64,000 nt of DNA, taken from the NCBI RefSeq assembly GCF_000827885.1, contig NZ_JTKH01000024.1, positions 1 through 64,000 on the forward strand, read 5' to 3'. Under the pieces are notes generated by a model. The model searched no databases and had not been told where the DNA came from. It saw only the letters and a list, made by a program, of their open reading frames with translations. The position numbers were made by a program, and so were the translations under genes. The stretch is from Vibrio renipiscarius (GTDB lineage Bacteria > Pseudomonadota > Gammaproteobacteria > Enterobacterales > Vibrionaceae). Positions 1 through 7,136 of the stretch are shown here, piece by piece; position 1 is the stretch's first letter; each line of letters opens with the position of its first letter.

Positions 1-53
1 AATGGTACTGACCACTAAACATTCAACATAAACTCATAACCATAATGCGCACT
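1..53. repeat. Left dif-like attachment site (53-bp direct repeat, copy 1)
   Basis: This copy matches the one at 3962-4014 at 43 of 53 positions with no gaps. It ends in CATAATGCGCACT, identical to the reverse complement of the XerC side of Vibrio dif1. It also carries ATTCAACATAA, one mismatch from the XerD arm ATTTAACATAA. The arms are separated by 11 bp instead of the 6 bp of a chromosomal dif, and most mismatches between the copies fall in that spacer. The first 15 bases, outside the arms, are identical in both copies. This suggests that phage-type sequence continues to the left of the window, as in a tandem array. Confidence 0.75.
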
Positions 54-139
54 AAGGTGTCCGTTTATTTTGAGCCTTTTACTCCTAAATGTTACCACTC
101 ATTTTATGAATTAGAATTTGTAATTCTGGCCAATCACAA

Positions 140-337
140 TTAATAAAATTCCCATTCGTCCGATGAACCATGTTCGGCTTCATTAAGTTGAAATGAATCA
201 TCATTGATTAGCTCATGAGGTTCATTTCCTAGGAAGTCACTGATTGCACCTGCAACGTCCCACGAGTCTTTGCAAAAGTAAGCCTTCTTGATTGAAAGAA
301 AATACAGCGTGCCTTCACACAAAATTACTTGATTCAT
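140..337 (-). CDS. Small hypothetical protein of the phage-like element
   Basis: A 65-residue acidic protein starting at ATG with a weak AAGGAT about 10 bases upstream. It is the last gene of the leftward group. It has no signal peptide, membrane segment or motif that I recognise. It sits between the left attachment site and the Myb-like gene with a gap of 85 bases, where small accessory genes of Vibrio filamentous phages are common. Coding is supported only by the open frame, start signal and position. Confidence 0.5.
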   Translation of the reverse strand: MNQVILCEGTLYFLSIKKAYFCKDSWDVAGAISDFLGNEPHELINDDSFQLNEAEHGSSDEWEFY

Positions 338-422
338 AATGCGCTTGATCCTTCTTGTAGTTGATGGTTGTTACCATAATCATCAAGCCCAACTTGCCAA
401 AAGTCATAGCAGCGTGGGCATA

Positions 423-1103
423 TTAGACCGCCTTATAACCATGAGTTAAAGCCTGAGCTGTAACACCTGGTCTACGATTAAAATGCTGATCCAACGCACT
501 GCATAACTGGTCAAGATGCATCGCCATCATTGGTGTTGATGGCACGTTCTTGTCGTAAAATATTACCACGGCGTCATCGACTTTATTTTTAGATGTTGGT
601 GATTTACGTTGAAGAACTGATACACGTTTGACCATGTCATATGGTAATAAGCATCGAGGGATTGGTGGATTCACATCGTCACGAGTTGGCTTTTTAAGCT
701 CTAAATACTTAGCGTAATACGCAATAGTAGCTTGGTTTCGATTCAATTTTTTAGCACAACCAGCAGCCCCTAAAAGCCAATAGTTGTCTCTTAAAAACTG
801 TTCTTGTTTAATGGTCAATCTTTTACAACGCTGAATGTTTAGCTTGCGAATTTGACCATCAACAGCACATAAAGTGCGACCAAGTTCTTTGGCCGCAAAT
901 GCAGAGCTTTTACCTTGTCGAATAAGAACCGTAAGTAGTTCTGATTCCTTTTTAGACCAACTTTTTCGAGTGGTTTTTAACTTTGGTTTTTCGACAAGAG
1001 CAGTCGTTACCGCTTTATCTGAAACGCTTAGGCGGCGAAAAAGTAAATCAGCGAAAGAACAATCAGAATTAACATCTTGTGATACGAGTGAGCAATTATC
1101 CAT
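423..1103 (-). CDS. Putative DNA-binding protein with two Myb/SANT-like helical repeats
   Basis: A 226-residue basic protein. Residues about 48-90 (SWSKKESELLTVLIRQG and following) and about 96-135 (LTIKQEQFLRDNYWLL and following) each look like a three-helix Myb/SANT or HTH unit with conserved aromatic and Leu positions. The second unit continues into an Ala-rich helix, NQATIAYYAKYLELKK. The C-terminal third is of unknown kind. ATG start with GGGGG close upstream. It lies 26 bases after the DUF1293-type gene and in the same direction as rep, so it is probably cotranscribed. A role as regulator or replication accessory is inference; I do not recognise a named family. Confidence 0.7.
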   Translation of the reverse strand: MDNCSLVSQDVNSDCSFADLLFRRLSVSDKAVTTALVEKPKLKTTRKSWSKKESELLTVLIRQGKSSAFAAKELGRTLCAVDGQIRKLNIQRCKRLTIKQEQFLRDNYWLLGAAGCAKKLNRNQATIAYYAKYLELKKPTRDDVNPPIPRCLLPYDMVKRVSVLQRKSPTSKNKVDDAVVIFYDKNVPSTPMMAMHLDQLCSALDQHFNRRPGVTAQALTHGYKAV

Positions 1104-1129
1104 ATAACCCCCTAGCCTATATTGAACGT

Positions 1130-1414
1130 TTACAAATCAACTAATTCCAATGGCTCAATAAGCATTCCAAAGCGTTTTAGCTCAAGGCCACCAAAGTTAT
1201 TAACAACAAAGCTAGAGCTGTGAACGGTATAAATTCCGGCGACATGTGCTGGTTGCCCTTCTTCAAGTGATAACTTCATTAGCGTTGGGAACTTGCCGCC
1301 TAGATAGGCGTAGGCTTCTTGTTCGTAGATGTTGCGATCTGGTTTGTCGTCCTTACCTTTGATTGTGCGTGTTGTAAATTTTTCATCTTCTGGGAATATT
1401 TCAATTTTTAACAT
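1130..1414 (-). CDS. DUF1293-type protein, probable phage ssDNA-binding protein
   Basis: A 94-residue protein beginning MLKIEIFPEDEKFTTRTIKG. It matches my memory of the DUF1293 family of Vibrio filamentous phages, which sits directly downstream of the replication initiator. There it is thought to do the job of gpV, coating and sequestering single-stranded phage DNA. The length is right for the family (about 90-110). ATG start with AAGGAT seven bases upstream. It follows rep by 25 bases, forming a rep-ssb replication module. The biochemical role is inferred from family and position. Confidence 0.75.
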   Translation of the reverse strand: MLKIEIFPEDEKFTTRTIKGKDDKPDRNIYEQEAYAYLGGKFPTLMKLSLEEGQPAHVAGIYTVHSSSFVVNNFGGLELKRFGMLIEPLELVDL

Positions 1415-1439
1415 GGTTATATCCTTAGTGTTTTTTCAA

Positions 1440-2579
1440 TTAAGCGACTGCTCTAAATGGCAATACATTGGATTGGGCGACTTGAGGCATGTGATACCAG
1501 TCCGGAATCGGTAGCGGCTTAAGCTCGATAACCTCTGAACGTTTGAGTGTTGGACAAAGGCGACTAACATCGAATTGTTGGCCGATATCGATGCCAATTT
1601 TCCTTAAGCGGGCTTTGTGCTCGTAGAATTGCGATTGACTTAGCGTGTGACGTAAATCGGTGCCGTGCTGCCAAAGTGTGAAATAATTCATGGTGGTATT
1701 AGCTGCACGCACTGTTTCCACAACCCCTGCTTCTAGTAATTGCTCTGCGATTGATTGATGAATGTCTTTAGTAGCGTGTAGTGTCTTCATAGCGTCTTCC
1801 ATCGTCGTTAGGTGCTTGTAAAAGTCTTGTTCCGTTACCATTCCGTAAAATTGCAAGTCGTGTCTTTTCAGTAGTTTTTGTCTGAGGCTGTTTTCTTCAC
1901 GGACAACGCCGTGCTCTTCGCAGTAATCGATAAGAGTTTCTAAGTACTTAATATGATCTTGTGTTGTCTTGCTGCTGCGCTTGTATTTCTTAAGACGGAG
2001 TTGCATCTCAAATGCCTTGCAGTAGAGCTTGAGCATTTCCCATGCTGAGCCTTCACCCCAGTTACAAGTCATTCCATTAGGTTTGAGAATCGCTTCACGC
2101 CCTCGCCCCATAGCTACAGAAGACATGCCACGAATAAATGAAAGCTCATTTTCACGGTCAACCATGTGGTTACGTGTCCAGTCGATAAGAGTTATTTCCG
2201 CGCCATTGCCTATGAGTGACGATGACTTACCATCCGGAGTTTGACGGTGATAAGCACGAGTGTTTTTAGTGAATGGCGGCAGGTCGTATTTTGCGAGAAT
2301 GTGGTTATAAATTGCGATGCAATCATCGAGAGAAGTTAAACCAAAAAGATTATCCATGCGTTGCCAGCGGGACGGATTGCCCTCGACGCGGATACGATTG
2401 CCATTACAGCGAATAGTGAGTTTGGTACTAAATGAACCTTCAAGAATTTTTTGGTTAACGCTGGGAGGAAGCTTTTCGCCAGTTTCCATATCAACACGCT
2501 CAATAACATGAGTGCCGACGAATGGAAGCCCACCGTCGGGATGATCTTGTTGAATGAAAAGTTGGTCAATAAAGAACAC
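1440..2579 (-). CDS. Filamentous phage replication initiation protein (gpII/X, Cri family)
   Basis: A 379-residue protein whose N-terminus (FIDQLFIQQDHPDGGLPFVG) and the block around EGNPSRWQRMDNLFGL are typical of the Phage_CRI domain. The region from about residue 170 to 290 fits the Phage_X domain. Such proteins nick the plus strand at the origin and start rolling-circle replication of inoviruses and their satellites. The start is GTG at 2577-2579; the Shine-Dalgarno match is poor, but the N-terminus fits the family. Transcription diverges from the HTH gene at 2689. No morphogenesis genes accompany it, which fits a satellite such as TLC-phi. Confidence 0.88.
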   Translation of the reverse strand: MFFIDQLFIQQDHPDGGLPFVGTHVIERVDMETGEKLPPSVNQKILEGSFSTKLTIRCNGNRIRVEGNPSRWQRMDNLFGLTSLDDCIAIYNHILAKYDLPPFTKNTRAYHRQTPDGKSSSLIGNGAEITLIDWTRNHMVDRENELSFIRGMSSVAMGRGREAILKPNGMTCNWGEGSAWEMLKLYCKAFEMQLRLKKYKRSSKTTQDHIKYLETLIDYCEEHGVVREENSLRQKLLKRHDLQFYGMVTEQDFYKHLTTMEDAMKTLHATKDIHQSIAEQLLEAGVVETVRAANTTMNYFTLWQHGTDLRHTLSQSQFYEHKARLRKIGIDIGQQFDVSRLCPTLKRSEVIELKPLPIPDWYHMPQVAQSNVLPFRAVA

Positions 2580-2688
2580 TGGGAAACCCTGTCAAATACA
2601 TTTTCGTACACCTTAAAAGTACATGATAGTAAGTGTCAACAGTTTTGTGTATAAAGTAGGGGTTATAATTAAATAAAGGGATACCAAA
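2580..2688. promoter_or_regulatory. Divergent control region between rep and the HTH regulator
   Basis: A 109-bp AT-rich gap with head-to-head genes. It holds an imperfect inverted repeat, ACACCTT ... AAGTGT (around 2609-2637), and two GTACA words, which could be repressor sites. TATAAT occurs at 2665-2670 in the correct orientation for the rightward gene. By analogy with rstR/rstA of CTX-phi, the HTH protein is expected to bind here and repress rep. Operator assignment is inference. Confidence 0.45.
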
Positions 2689-3195
2689 GTGGATAATGAC
2701 ATGCTGCAAGATGTACTTAGAAAGGCGCGTACTGAGCTTGGTTTGAAACAGAATGAAGTCGCGGAAATGGTTGGAGTAACCCAACAAACGTATTTAAAAT
2801 GGGAAAATGGGAAGTCTGAACCTAAGATAAGCCAAGCAGGAAAGCTAGCATCAGCTCTTAAGGTATCTGAAAAAGAACTATGCCAAGGTGAGTTTCACAA
2901 ACAAAAAATGGATACGTTAGAATTTATTAGAAAAGTAGAAACCCTATTGCAACACGTACCGCAATCTGAGTTTTTAATTGGGATACAGGAATACATACAT
3001 GATGAAGAGGGTTTTATCGACTTTCTACGTAATGCATCAGATTACCCTTTTGAGCTCTTCAATATTGAAAAAATCGACAATGCTAGGTACATGTTAGAAA
3101 TGGTAGAAAGCGGAGCTTTTAAGTTTGAAGACCCACGTACTAAAGAAATGTTTATTGAACAACAACAGAAAATAATCGCAGAAAAATCGAAATAG
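2689..3195 (+). CDS. HTH (XRE/Cro-CI type) regulator of the phage-like element
   Basis: 168 residues. Residues about 5-60 form a canonical HTH_3 domain: LRKARTELGLKQNEVAEMVG, then VTQQTYLKWENGKSEP, then the fifth helix ending SEKELCQG. The remaining 100 residues are a C-terminal extension with no recognised motif, perhaps for dimerisation. The start is GTG at 2689 with AAGGG nine bases upstream; ATG at 2701 is an alternative. It is transcribed away from rep, the arrangement of phage lysogeny repressors (RstR-like). Identity as the repressor of rep is inferred from position. Confidence 0.85.
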   Translation: MDNDMLQDVLRKARTELGLKQNEVAEMVGVTQQTYLKWENGKSEPKISQAGKLASALKVSEKELCQGEFHKQKMDTLEFIRKVETLLQHVPQSEFLIGIQEYIHDEEGFIDFLRNASDYPFELFNIEKIDNARYMLEMVESGAFKFEDPRTKEMFIEQQQKIIAEKSK

Positions 3196-3620
3196 AAAAC
3201 TAGTTTAAATTCCGGTTGTCCGGAGTTAGTTCGGGTGTAACAGGAACCCGAACCGCTTCGCGGTGAAATCCGGCAGCCTATGGCGTTCATTTTTGAGCGC
3301 CCTTTTCTTCGTTTAAGCTCGTTCTTTGTCTGCAAATCGTGGCTGCGGTGTGTGCACCGTTGCTCGGGACTCGCAGCATGCACACACACCCCATCCATGC
3401 TAATGCCAAACAATGAATTTGCGCCGACTAAAACAAAAAGCATCTTTGTAGGAAGGTGATGTGTTTTTTCTTGATGTGATTTGGACTACTGACCGCGCCA
3501 GTTTAGTAAATCGAAGAAATGGCCTTTAGTGGGTGGCTTGGTGCCTCGTTCGCGCACGCGCTCTCTTATCCCTTCGGGGTAAAAGAAAAGACAGCCTGAG
3601 CTGCCCTATAGGGTTATTCA
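3196..3620. other. Hairpin-rich gene-less block, possible phage origin and packaging region
   Basis: No convincing gene is seen. The block contains several strong stem-loops: CCGG-ttgt-CCGG near 3212, GTTCGGGT/ACCCGAAC at 3229-3236 and 3246-3253, ACCGC-ttc-GCGGT at 3252-3264, and GTGTGTGCA/TGCACACAC around 3349-3389. Filamentous phages keep plus and minus strand origins and the packaging hairpin in such an intergenic region. The nick site cannot be assigned by eye. Confidence 0.45.
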
Positions 3621-3827
3621 TTAACGCTCTAAAGAGTCTCGAATACCATTGGCTACATTAGAAATATGCTTTTCTAATGTAGACAGCGAGTTACCTGATT
3701 CTACTTGAAAAGTATGTTTAACTAAAACTAATGCAGCACAAGTTTCTTTCCAGCGCTTTTCGTTATCAGTTGCACCATAGTAACCATTAAGAATTGCCGT
3801 AAACTCTAAATCATTTTGCTGTGACAC
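3621..3827 (-). CDS. Small hypothetical protein of the phage-like element
   Basis: 68 residues from a GTG start at 3825-3827, preceded by AGGAG seven bases upstream, a much better start than the upstream TTG at 3878. The sequence (starting VSQQNDLEFTAILNGYYG, read as Met) is soluble, with no signal peptide or membrane helix and no family I recognise. It is transcribed leftwards, just inside the right attachment site. A weak CAGC/GCTG hairpin with T-rich tail follows it (around 3590-3604). Confidence 0.6.
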   Translation of the reverse strand: MSQQNDLEFTAILNGYYGATDNEKRWKETCAALVLVKHTFQVESGNSLSTLEKHISNVANGIRDSLER

Positions 3828-3961
3828 TTTGACTCTCCTTTTGTGTAATGTCATATCTATGATGCGGGCTATGTACAAAAAAACAAGGGGAATTAGTTGC
3901 TTAGTGTCGCATTACACAATTTATATTAAATGAGCCATCCGGCTGTGGCCAGTGCTGGCGC

Positions 3962-4014
3962 AATGGTACTGACCACCAAGCGTTAAACATAAATCCAACC
4001 ACATAATGCGCACT
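3962..4014. repeat. Right dif-like attachment site (53-bp direct repeat, copy 2)
   Basis: Second copy of the repeat at 1-53. It has the XerD-like arm GTTAAACATAA, an 11-bp spacer ATCCAACCACA, and a perfect XerC-like arm TAATGCGCACT. The two copies bound a 3961-bp unit. Sequence to the right (from 4015) differs from that to the right of the first copy, so this copy probably marks the phage-chromosome junction. Xer-mediated integration at dif-like sites is established for CTX, TLC and VGJ type elements; its use here is inferred. Confidence 0.75.
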
Positions 4015-4552
4015 GTGATTGTAAGCCCCAGATAGTAATGTCACTTTTGAGCTAGATTAAAATGTCCCTTTAGCTCATCACCACTTGGCTTACCGATCTT
4101 GCTCAGCGTTGGCGTTATCCGGATGCTTTGCACTATGAGTTAAACAAACACGTTGGCGACTATGAATGACAAAGAGAGATTTCGCTTAGCTATCGTTCTT
4201 AAAACAAATCAGACGTAAAGATGCTGCGCAGATGCTAAGTTAGTGTTCGTCAGGTTCAACGATTAACAACTCGCTTCCGAGATCTCGGTGCTGTTGTTCC
4301 AATGTATCAGTGCCGTTAACAATCACCAGGCAATAAAATTAATGCTGATATGTGGCATCAATGTTTGAACTCGCTCCACGAATATAACTCAAACTTCGGG
4401 CTTACACTGGCGTGTGAAAAATTGATTGGACACCACGATACCCAAATTGAATTAGAAACCTCACGCCACAGGATGAACACTTCTTGTCCAAGTGATTATC
4501 GAACTGTTCGCTCGCGACATCCTGCGTTTGGCGACAATGGAGATTCGCCCAT
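4015..4552. other. Gene-less stretch right of the phage-like element
   Basis: About 540 bp with no supported gene. Frames here have poor codon usage and no start signals. Nothing in it could be assigned to a known transposase or to an attC site. It probably represents eroded accessory DNA next to the integration site. Confidence 0.5.
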
Positions 4553-4589
4553 AAAAAATCCAAGCGAATTAGATGCACTTGGATTTTTT
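4553..4589. terminator. Bidirectional terminator hairpin
   Basis: Perfect 12-bp inverted repeat AAAAAATCCAAG/CTTGGATTTTTT with a 13-base loop. A/T tracts on both sides allow termination in both directions. It lies 31 bases past the stop codon of the leftward PACE efflux gene. Confidence 0.85.
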
Positions 4590-4620
4590 ACTGTTCACGA
4601 TATTCACTAATAAACGTGCA

Positions 4621-5037
4621 TTACGCCCTTACGATTCGTTTGTAAGGTTGCGTTTTATCGTAGATAAAATGAAATGCAGGATTGAAAAATAAGAAGAACA
4701 CGAGGAAGCCTAGCTCAACAATAAAAGCTTCAAAGAATGTAATTTGAAGAAACCAAGCTAACGCAGGTATAGCAATAACTATCAGTCCAGCTTCGAAAAG
4801 TAATGTGTGCACCGTTCTAATTTTTAAACCACGTTCTACTCTTGGTGTTTTACATAAAGAATCAAACAAGTTGTTGAATATATAGTTCCAAGTTACAACG
4901 ATACAGCTAAAGCTCAACGCCGCAAAAAACAGTGTTTGTAATGGTTTGTTTGTTAGATAAGACATAGACGGCACTAATATGCTCAGTGCGACTACTTCAA
5001 AGAGGATAACGTTGAATATTTTTTCTAGAGTTGTCAT
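4621..5037 (-). CDS. PACE family (AceI-like) multidrug efflux transporter
   Basis: 138 residues with four predicted membrane helices arranged as two tandem transmembrane pairs (the BTP domain). The first pair opens with EKIFNVILFEVVAL, retaining the acidic residue near position 14-15 that is important in AceI. The second has RTVHTLLFEAGLIVIAIPAL and ends FIYDKTQP. Family members export chlorhexidine, acriflavine and similar cations from the inner membrane using the proton gradient. The natural substrate is unknown. ATG start. The upstream 695 bp contains no gene, so no linked LysR regulator is visible. Confidence 0.85.
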   Translation of the reverse strand: MTTLEKIFNVILFEVVALSILVPSMSYLTNKPLQTLFFAALSFSCIVVTWNYIFNNLFDSLCKTPRVERGLKIRTVHTLLFEAGLIVIAIPALAWFLQITFFEAFIVELGFLVFFLFFNPAFHFIYDKTQPYKRIVRA

Positions 5038-5705
5038 TTGTGTTTTTCCACTATTAAAATCAAAATTTAGTAGTGTTGGCTATCCCGCCATAAAACAATC
5101 CGTAAAGGTTACGGCAACAAAAACAGCATCCTGCGTGTCGTTTGAGGTTGCGAGCATAAAACGAAAAATCATAAGTTGCAAGTATTGAAACCCATACAAC
5201 AAAAACAGACACTGACGCCGGCTTACTGATCTGTCCCTCGCACATTAAGCAGTCGACGTTTTGTCGATTTTCAACAGCGTTGAGTAGCTCTTAAAACCCA
5301 ATCTAATAACTCCCTCATGTCAGTTCATCGTTAACCACTCAGCGTTACACTGTCACTAAATTGTAACGAGCAGTGTTAGTCACACTCACACTTATCACGC
5401 GTAGAATGTGACCGGTTAACGTAGCAGCGTTTTATACTGATGAAATTAAAGCCAAACTCACCGAACAACGTTAAATGTAATTTAATTACATAATCCATTT
5501 TGAGAAACAAGAATTAGCATAAAACCCTGCCATAAAATACTGTTATTTAACATTTATTAGCAAAATGCTAGAGAATGCGATTAAATTCTGGAGCCTTAAG
5601 TTGGAGGATAATTAGCGAGGTGTCACTTTTGCATGGTGCGGTAATGGTGGCCGTGAAGCGTAATTTATCGGAAGTGTTTTAGTTATAGTGCATTAGGATT
5701 CGTGA
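5038..5705. other. Gene-less stretch upstream of the PACE gene
   Basis: About 670 bp between the PACE gene and the end of the vxr operon. No frame here shows a plausible start, length and composition. It should contain the promoter of the leftward PACE gene. No regulator, RNA gene or repeat was recognised. Confidence 0.4.
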
Positions 5706-5724
5706 TAAAAGGCAGTGACCTGCC
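5706..5724 (-). terminator. Terminator at the end of the vxr operon
   Basis: GGCAG-tgac-CTGCC hairpin at 5711-5724, followed on the minus strand by TTTTATC. It lies just past the stop codon of the yoaH-like gene and closes the leftward vxr transcription unit. Confidence 0.7.
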
Positions 5725-5732
5725 CTATTCTA

Positions 5733-5891
5733 TTATTGCTTGTCTTCAGCTTGCTTCTTCGCGTTCTCACGTATTTGTGTCGCGACAATTTTGATAGCTT
5801 CTGCTGTGCTAATGCCTTGGGTCATTAACTGTTGAATTTCTTCTACCGCTTGTTGTTGCTCTGCGTGGCTTAGGCTTAAATCATCAAACAT
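5733..5891 (-). CDS. vxrE: UPF0181 (YoaH family) small protein, VxrE equivalent
   Basis: 52 residues beginning [20 protein letters not shown] and including [20 protein letters not shown], the clear signature of the UPF0181/YoaH family. Function is unknown. It is the fifth gene after vxrA, vxrB, vxrC and vxrD, as in the V. cholerae vxrABCDE locus, where the last gene is a UPF0181 member. Its Shine-Dalgarno AGGAG lies in the 3' arm of a terminator-like hairpin at 5898-5917 and its ATG follows the T-tract directly, so expression may be attenuated. Confidence 0.88.
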   Translation of the reverse strand: MFDDLSLSHAEQQQAVEEIQQLMTQGISTAEAIKIVATQIRENAKKQAEDKQ

Positions 5892-5917
5892 AAAAAAGGC
5901 TCCTAATTTTAGGAGCC
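5892..5917 (-). terminator. Terminator/RBS-masking hairpin between vxrD and vxrE
   Basis: Perfect inverted repeat GGCTCCTAATTTTAGGAGCC at 5898-5917, followed on the minus strand by six T and then the ATG of vxrE. It has the form of a Rho-independent terminator. The 3' arm also contains the AGGAG that would serve as ribosome binding site for vxrE. Confidence 0.75.
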
Positions 5918-5944
5918 GACTATAGTCTTATTCGACGCTTATTG

Positions 5945-7078
5945 CTAGTAACTCGTGAGGAAGTTTACATAGCCACCCATCGAATTTTCATTCGTGTAGC
6001 TCGCACCGATGTCAATTTGGAAAAGATTTAAAGGCGACAAACCGATACCAGCCGTATACGTTGCATCCATATCGTCATACGCTAGGTTCTTTTTCCAGCC
6101 TGCACGTAACTTGAGTTGGCGAAGTAAATCTATCTCGCCACCAATGCGAAGCATTTGCGTGTTGTCATCAAAGTTTTTGTAGCGCTCTTCTTCTTTCAAG
6201 TCGTAATCAACACTTAAAGTAAAGTAATCCGCCACAATCCCCGCGCCCACTGTGTATTGTGGTGCCATTTCGTATTCATAAGAAATCGCCGAGCCATCTA
6301 TGGCCGAACTGATCGTTTGCGTTTGAATATCACGCGCAATCAAATTTGTAGCCGAGATGCCCGCACGGAATGGACCATAGAACCACAAAAAGCCCGCATC
6401 CATGTTAAACATGCTTTCGCCTTTGCTGTTTTCACGTAGGTCTTTTAGATCGTAGTTTTGTAAATCGGCTTCATACACATAGGTATACACGCGTTGTATC
6501 TTTGGCGTAACGCCAAAAGCAACATGTTGCCCCATGAATGTTTGGTATTTTGCTAGGGTAATACCCGCTTCGGCTACGCCAACACTGACCGCTCGAACGG
6601 TACTGTTTTCCAATCTTGCTTTTGCATCATCACCTTCCGCAATTTCAGCGGTGGCATAAGATTCCGTGTAAAGTTTGGCAAACGCATTTGCAGCAATGAA
6701 TCGGTTTGGAATCGCGAATGCGACCACGCCGCCAATATCGACTTTAAGATTGTCACCCTCTAGTTGATCAAGCGCCTGCTGCGCATCATCTAGATTGCCA
6801 CTGCTAATCGCATTTTCGGCAAACTCTAAGTCATCGACAATATTACCGGTTTCAGTGTAATTAAAACCAAGGCTTGGCGTGATCATGCCCATGTCGTCAT
6901 TGCGACGGTAAATTGCCGTTAGAGCCGGGTTATAAAATGGTGCAGTTAAAAAGTTGGCAGAAACAACCCCCACACCACCCATCGCGTCACCGCGCGCTTC
7001 AACCGCATAATTAGCAGAAAACGCATTGCCGCTGGCAGCAATAAGAGCAAAAGGTAATAATTTAAAAACGGTTTTCAT
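5945..7078 (-). CDS. vxrD: TraF-like outer-membrane beta-barrel protein, VxrD equivalent
   Basis: 377 residues with a signal peptide ending near SGNAFS-A. Then comes YAVEARGDAMGGVGVVSANF, typical of the OmpP1/FadL-like superfamily proteins annotated as conjugal transfer TraF (TraF_2). The repeated amphipathic strands and final aromatic Y fit an outer-membrane barrel. Despite the name there is no conjugation locus nearby. It is the fourth gene of the vxr cluster, 58 bases after vxrC, and may be an envelope effector of that system. The exact function is unknown. Confidence 0.8.
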   Translation of the reverse strand: MKTVFKLLPFALIAASGNAFSANYAVEARGDAMGGVGVVSANFLTAPFYNPALTAIYRRNDDMGMITPSLGFNYTETGNIVDDLEFAENAISSGNLDDAQQALDQLEGDNLKVDIGGVVAFAIPNRFIAANAFAKLYTESYATAEIAEGDDAKARLENSTVRAVSVGVAEAGITLAKYQTFMGQHVAFGVTPKIQRVYTYVYEADLQNYDLKDLRENSKGESMFNMDAGFLWFYGPFRAGISATNLIARDIQTQTISSAIDGSAISYEYEMAPQYTVGAGIVADYFTLSVDYDLKEEERYKNFDDNTQMLRIGGEIDLLRQLKLRAGWKKNLAYDDMDATYTAGIGLSPLNLFQIDIGASYTNENSMGGYVNFLTSY

Positions 7079-7136
7079 ATCGATATTATTGTTGGGACAG
7101 ATGAAGTTATATCGACAGGTATGCGCGTAACTTTAG

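Noticed and set aside
3042..3443. 133-residue leftward open frame
   Set aside because: It is antisense to the end of the HTH gene and crosses the hairpin block; low-complexity Cys/Ser composition.
4350..4610. 86-residue open frame right of the phage-like element
   Set aside because: It runs across a strong bidirectional terminator, has no ribosome site and looks random in composition.
4015..5732. Integron attC (VCR-like) array
   Set aside because: No repeated attC-like palindromes or gene cassettes; only unrelated short inverted repeats.
5945..7078. Conjugation gene traF as a sign of a conjugative element
   Set aside because: The TraF label is a family misnomer; neighbours are the vxr envelope-stress genes and no transfer genes are present.
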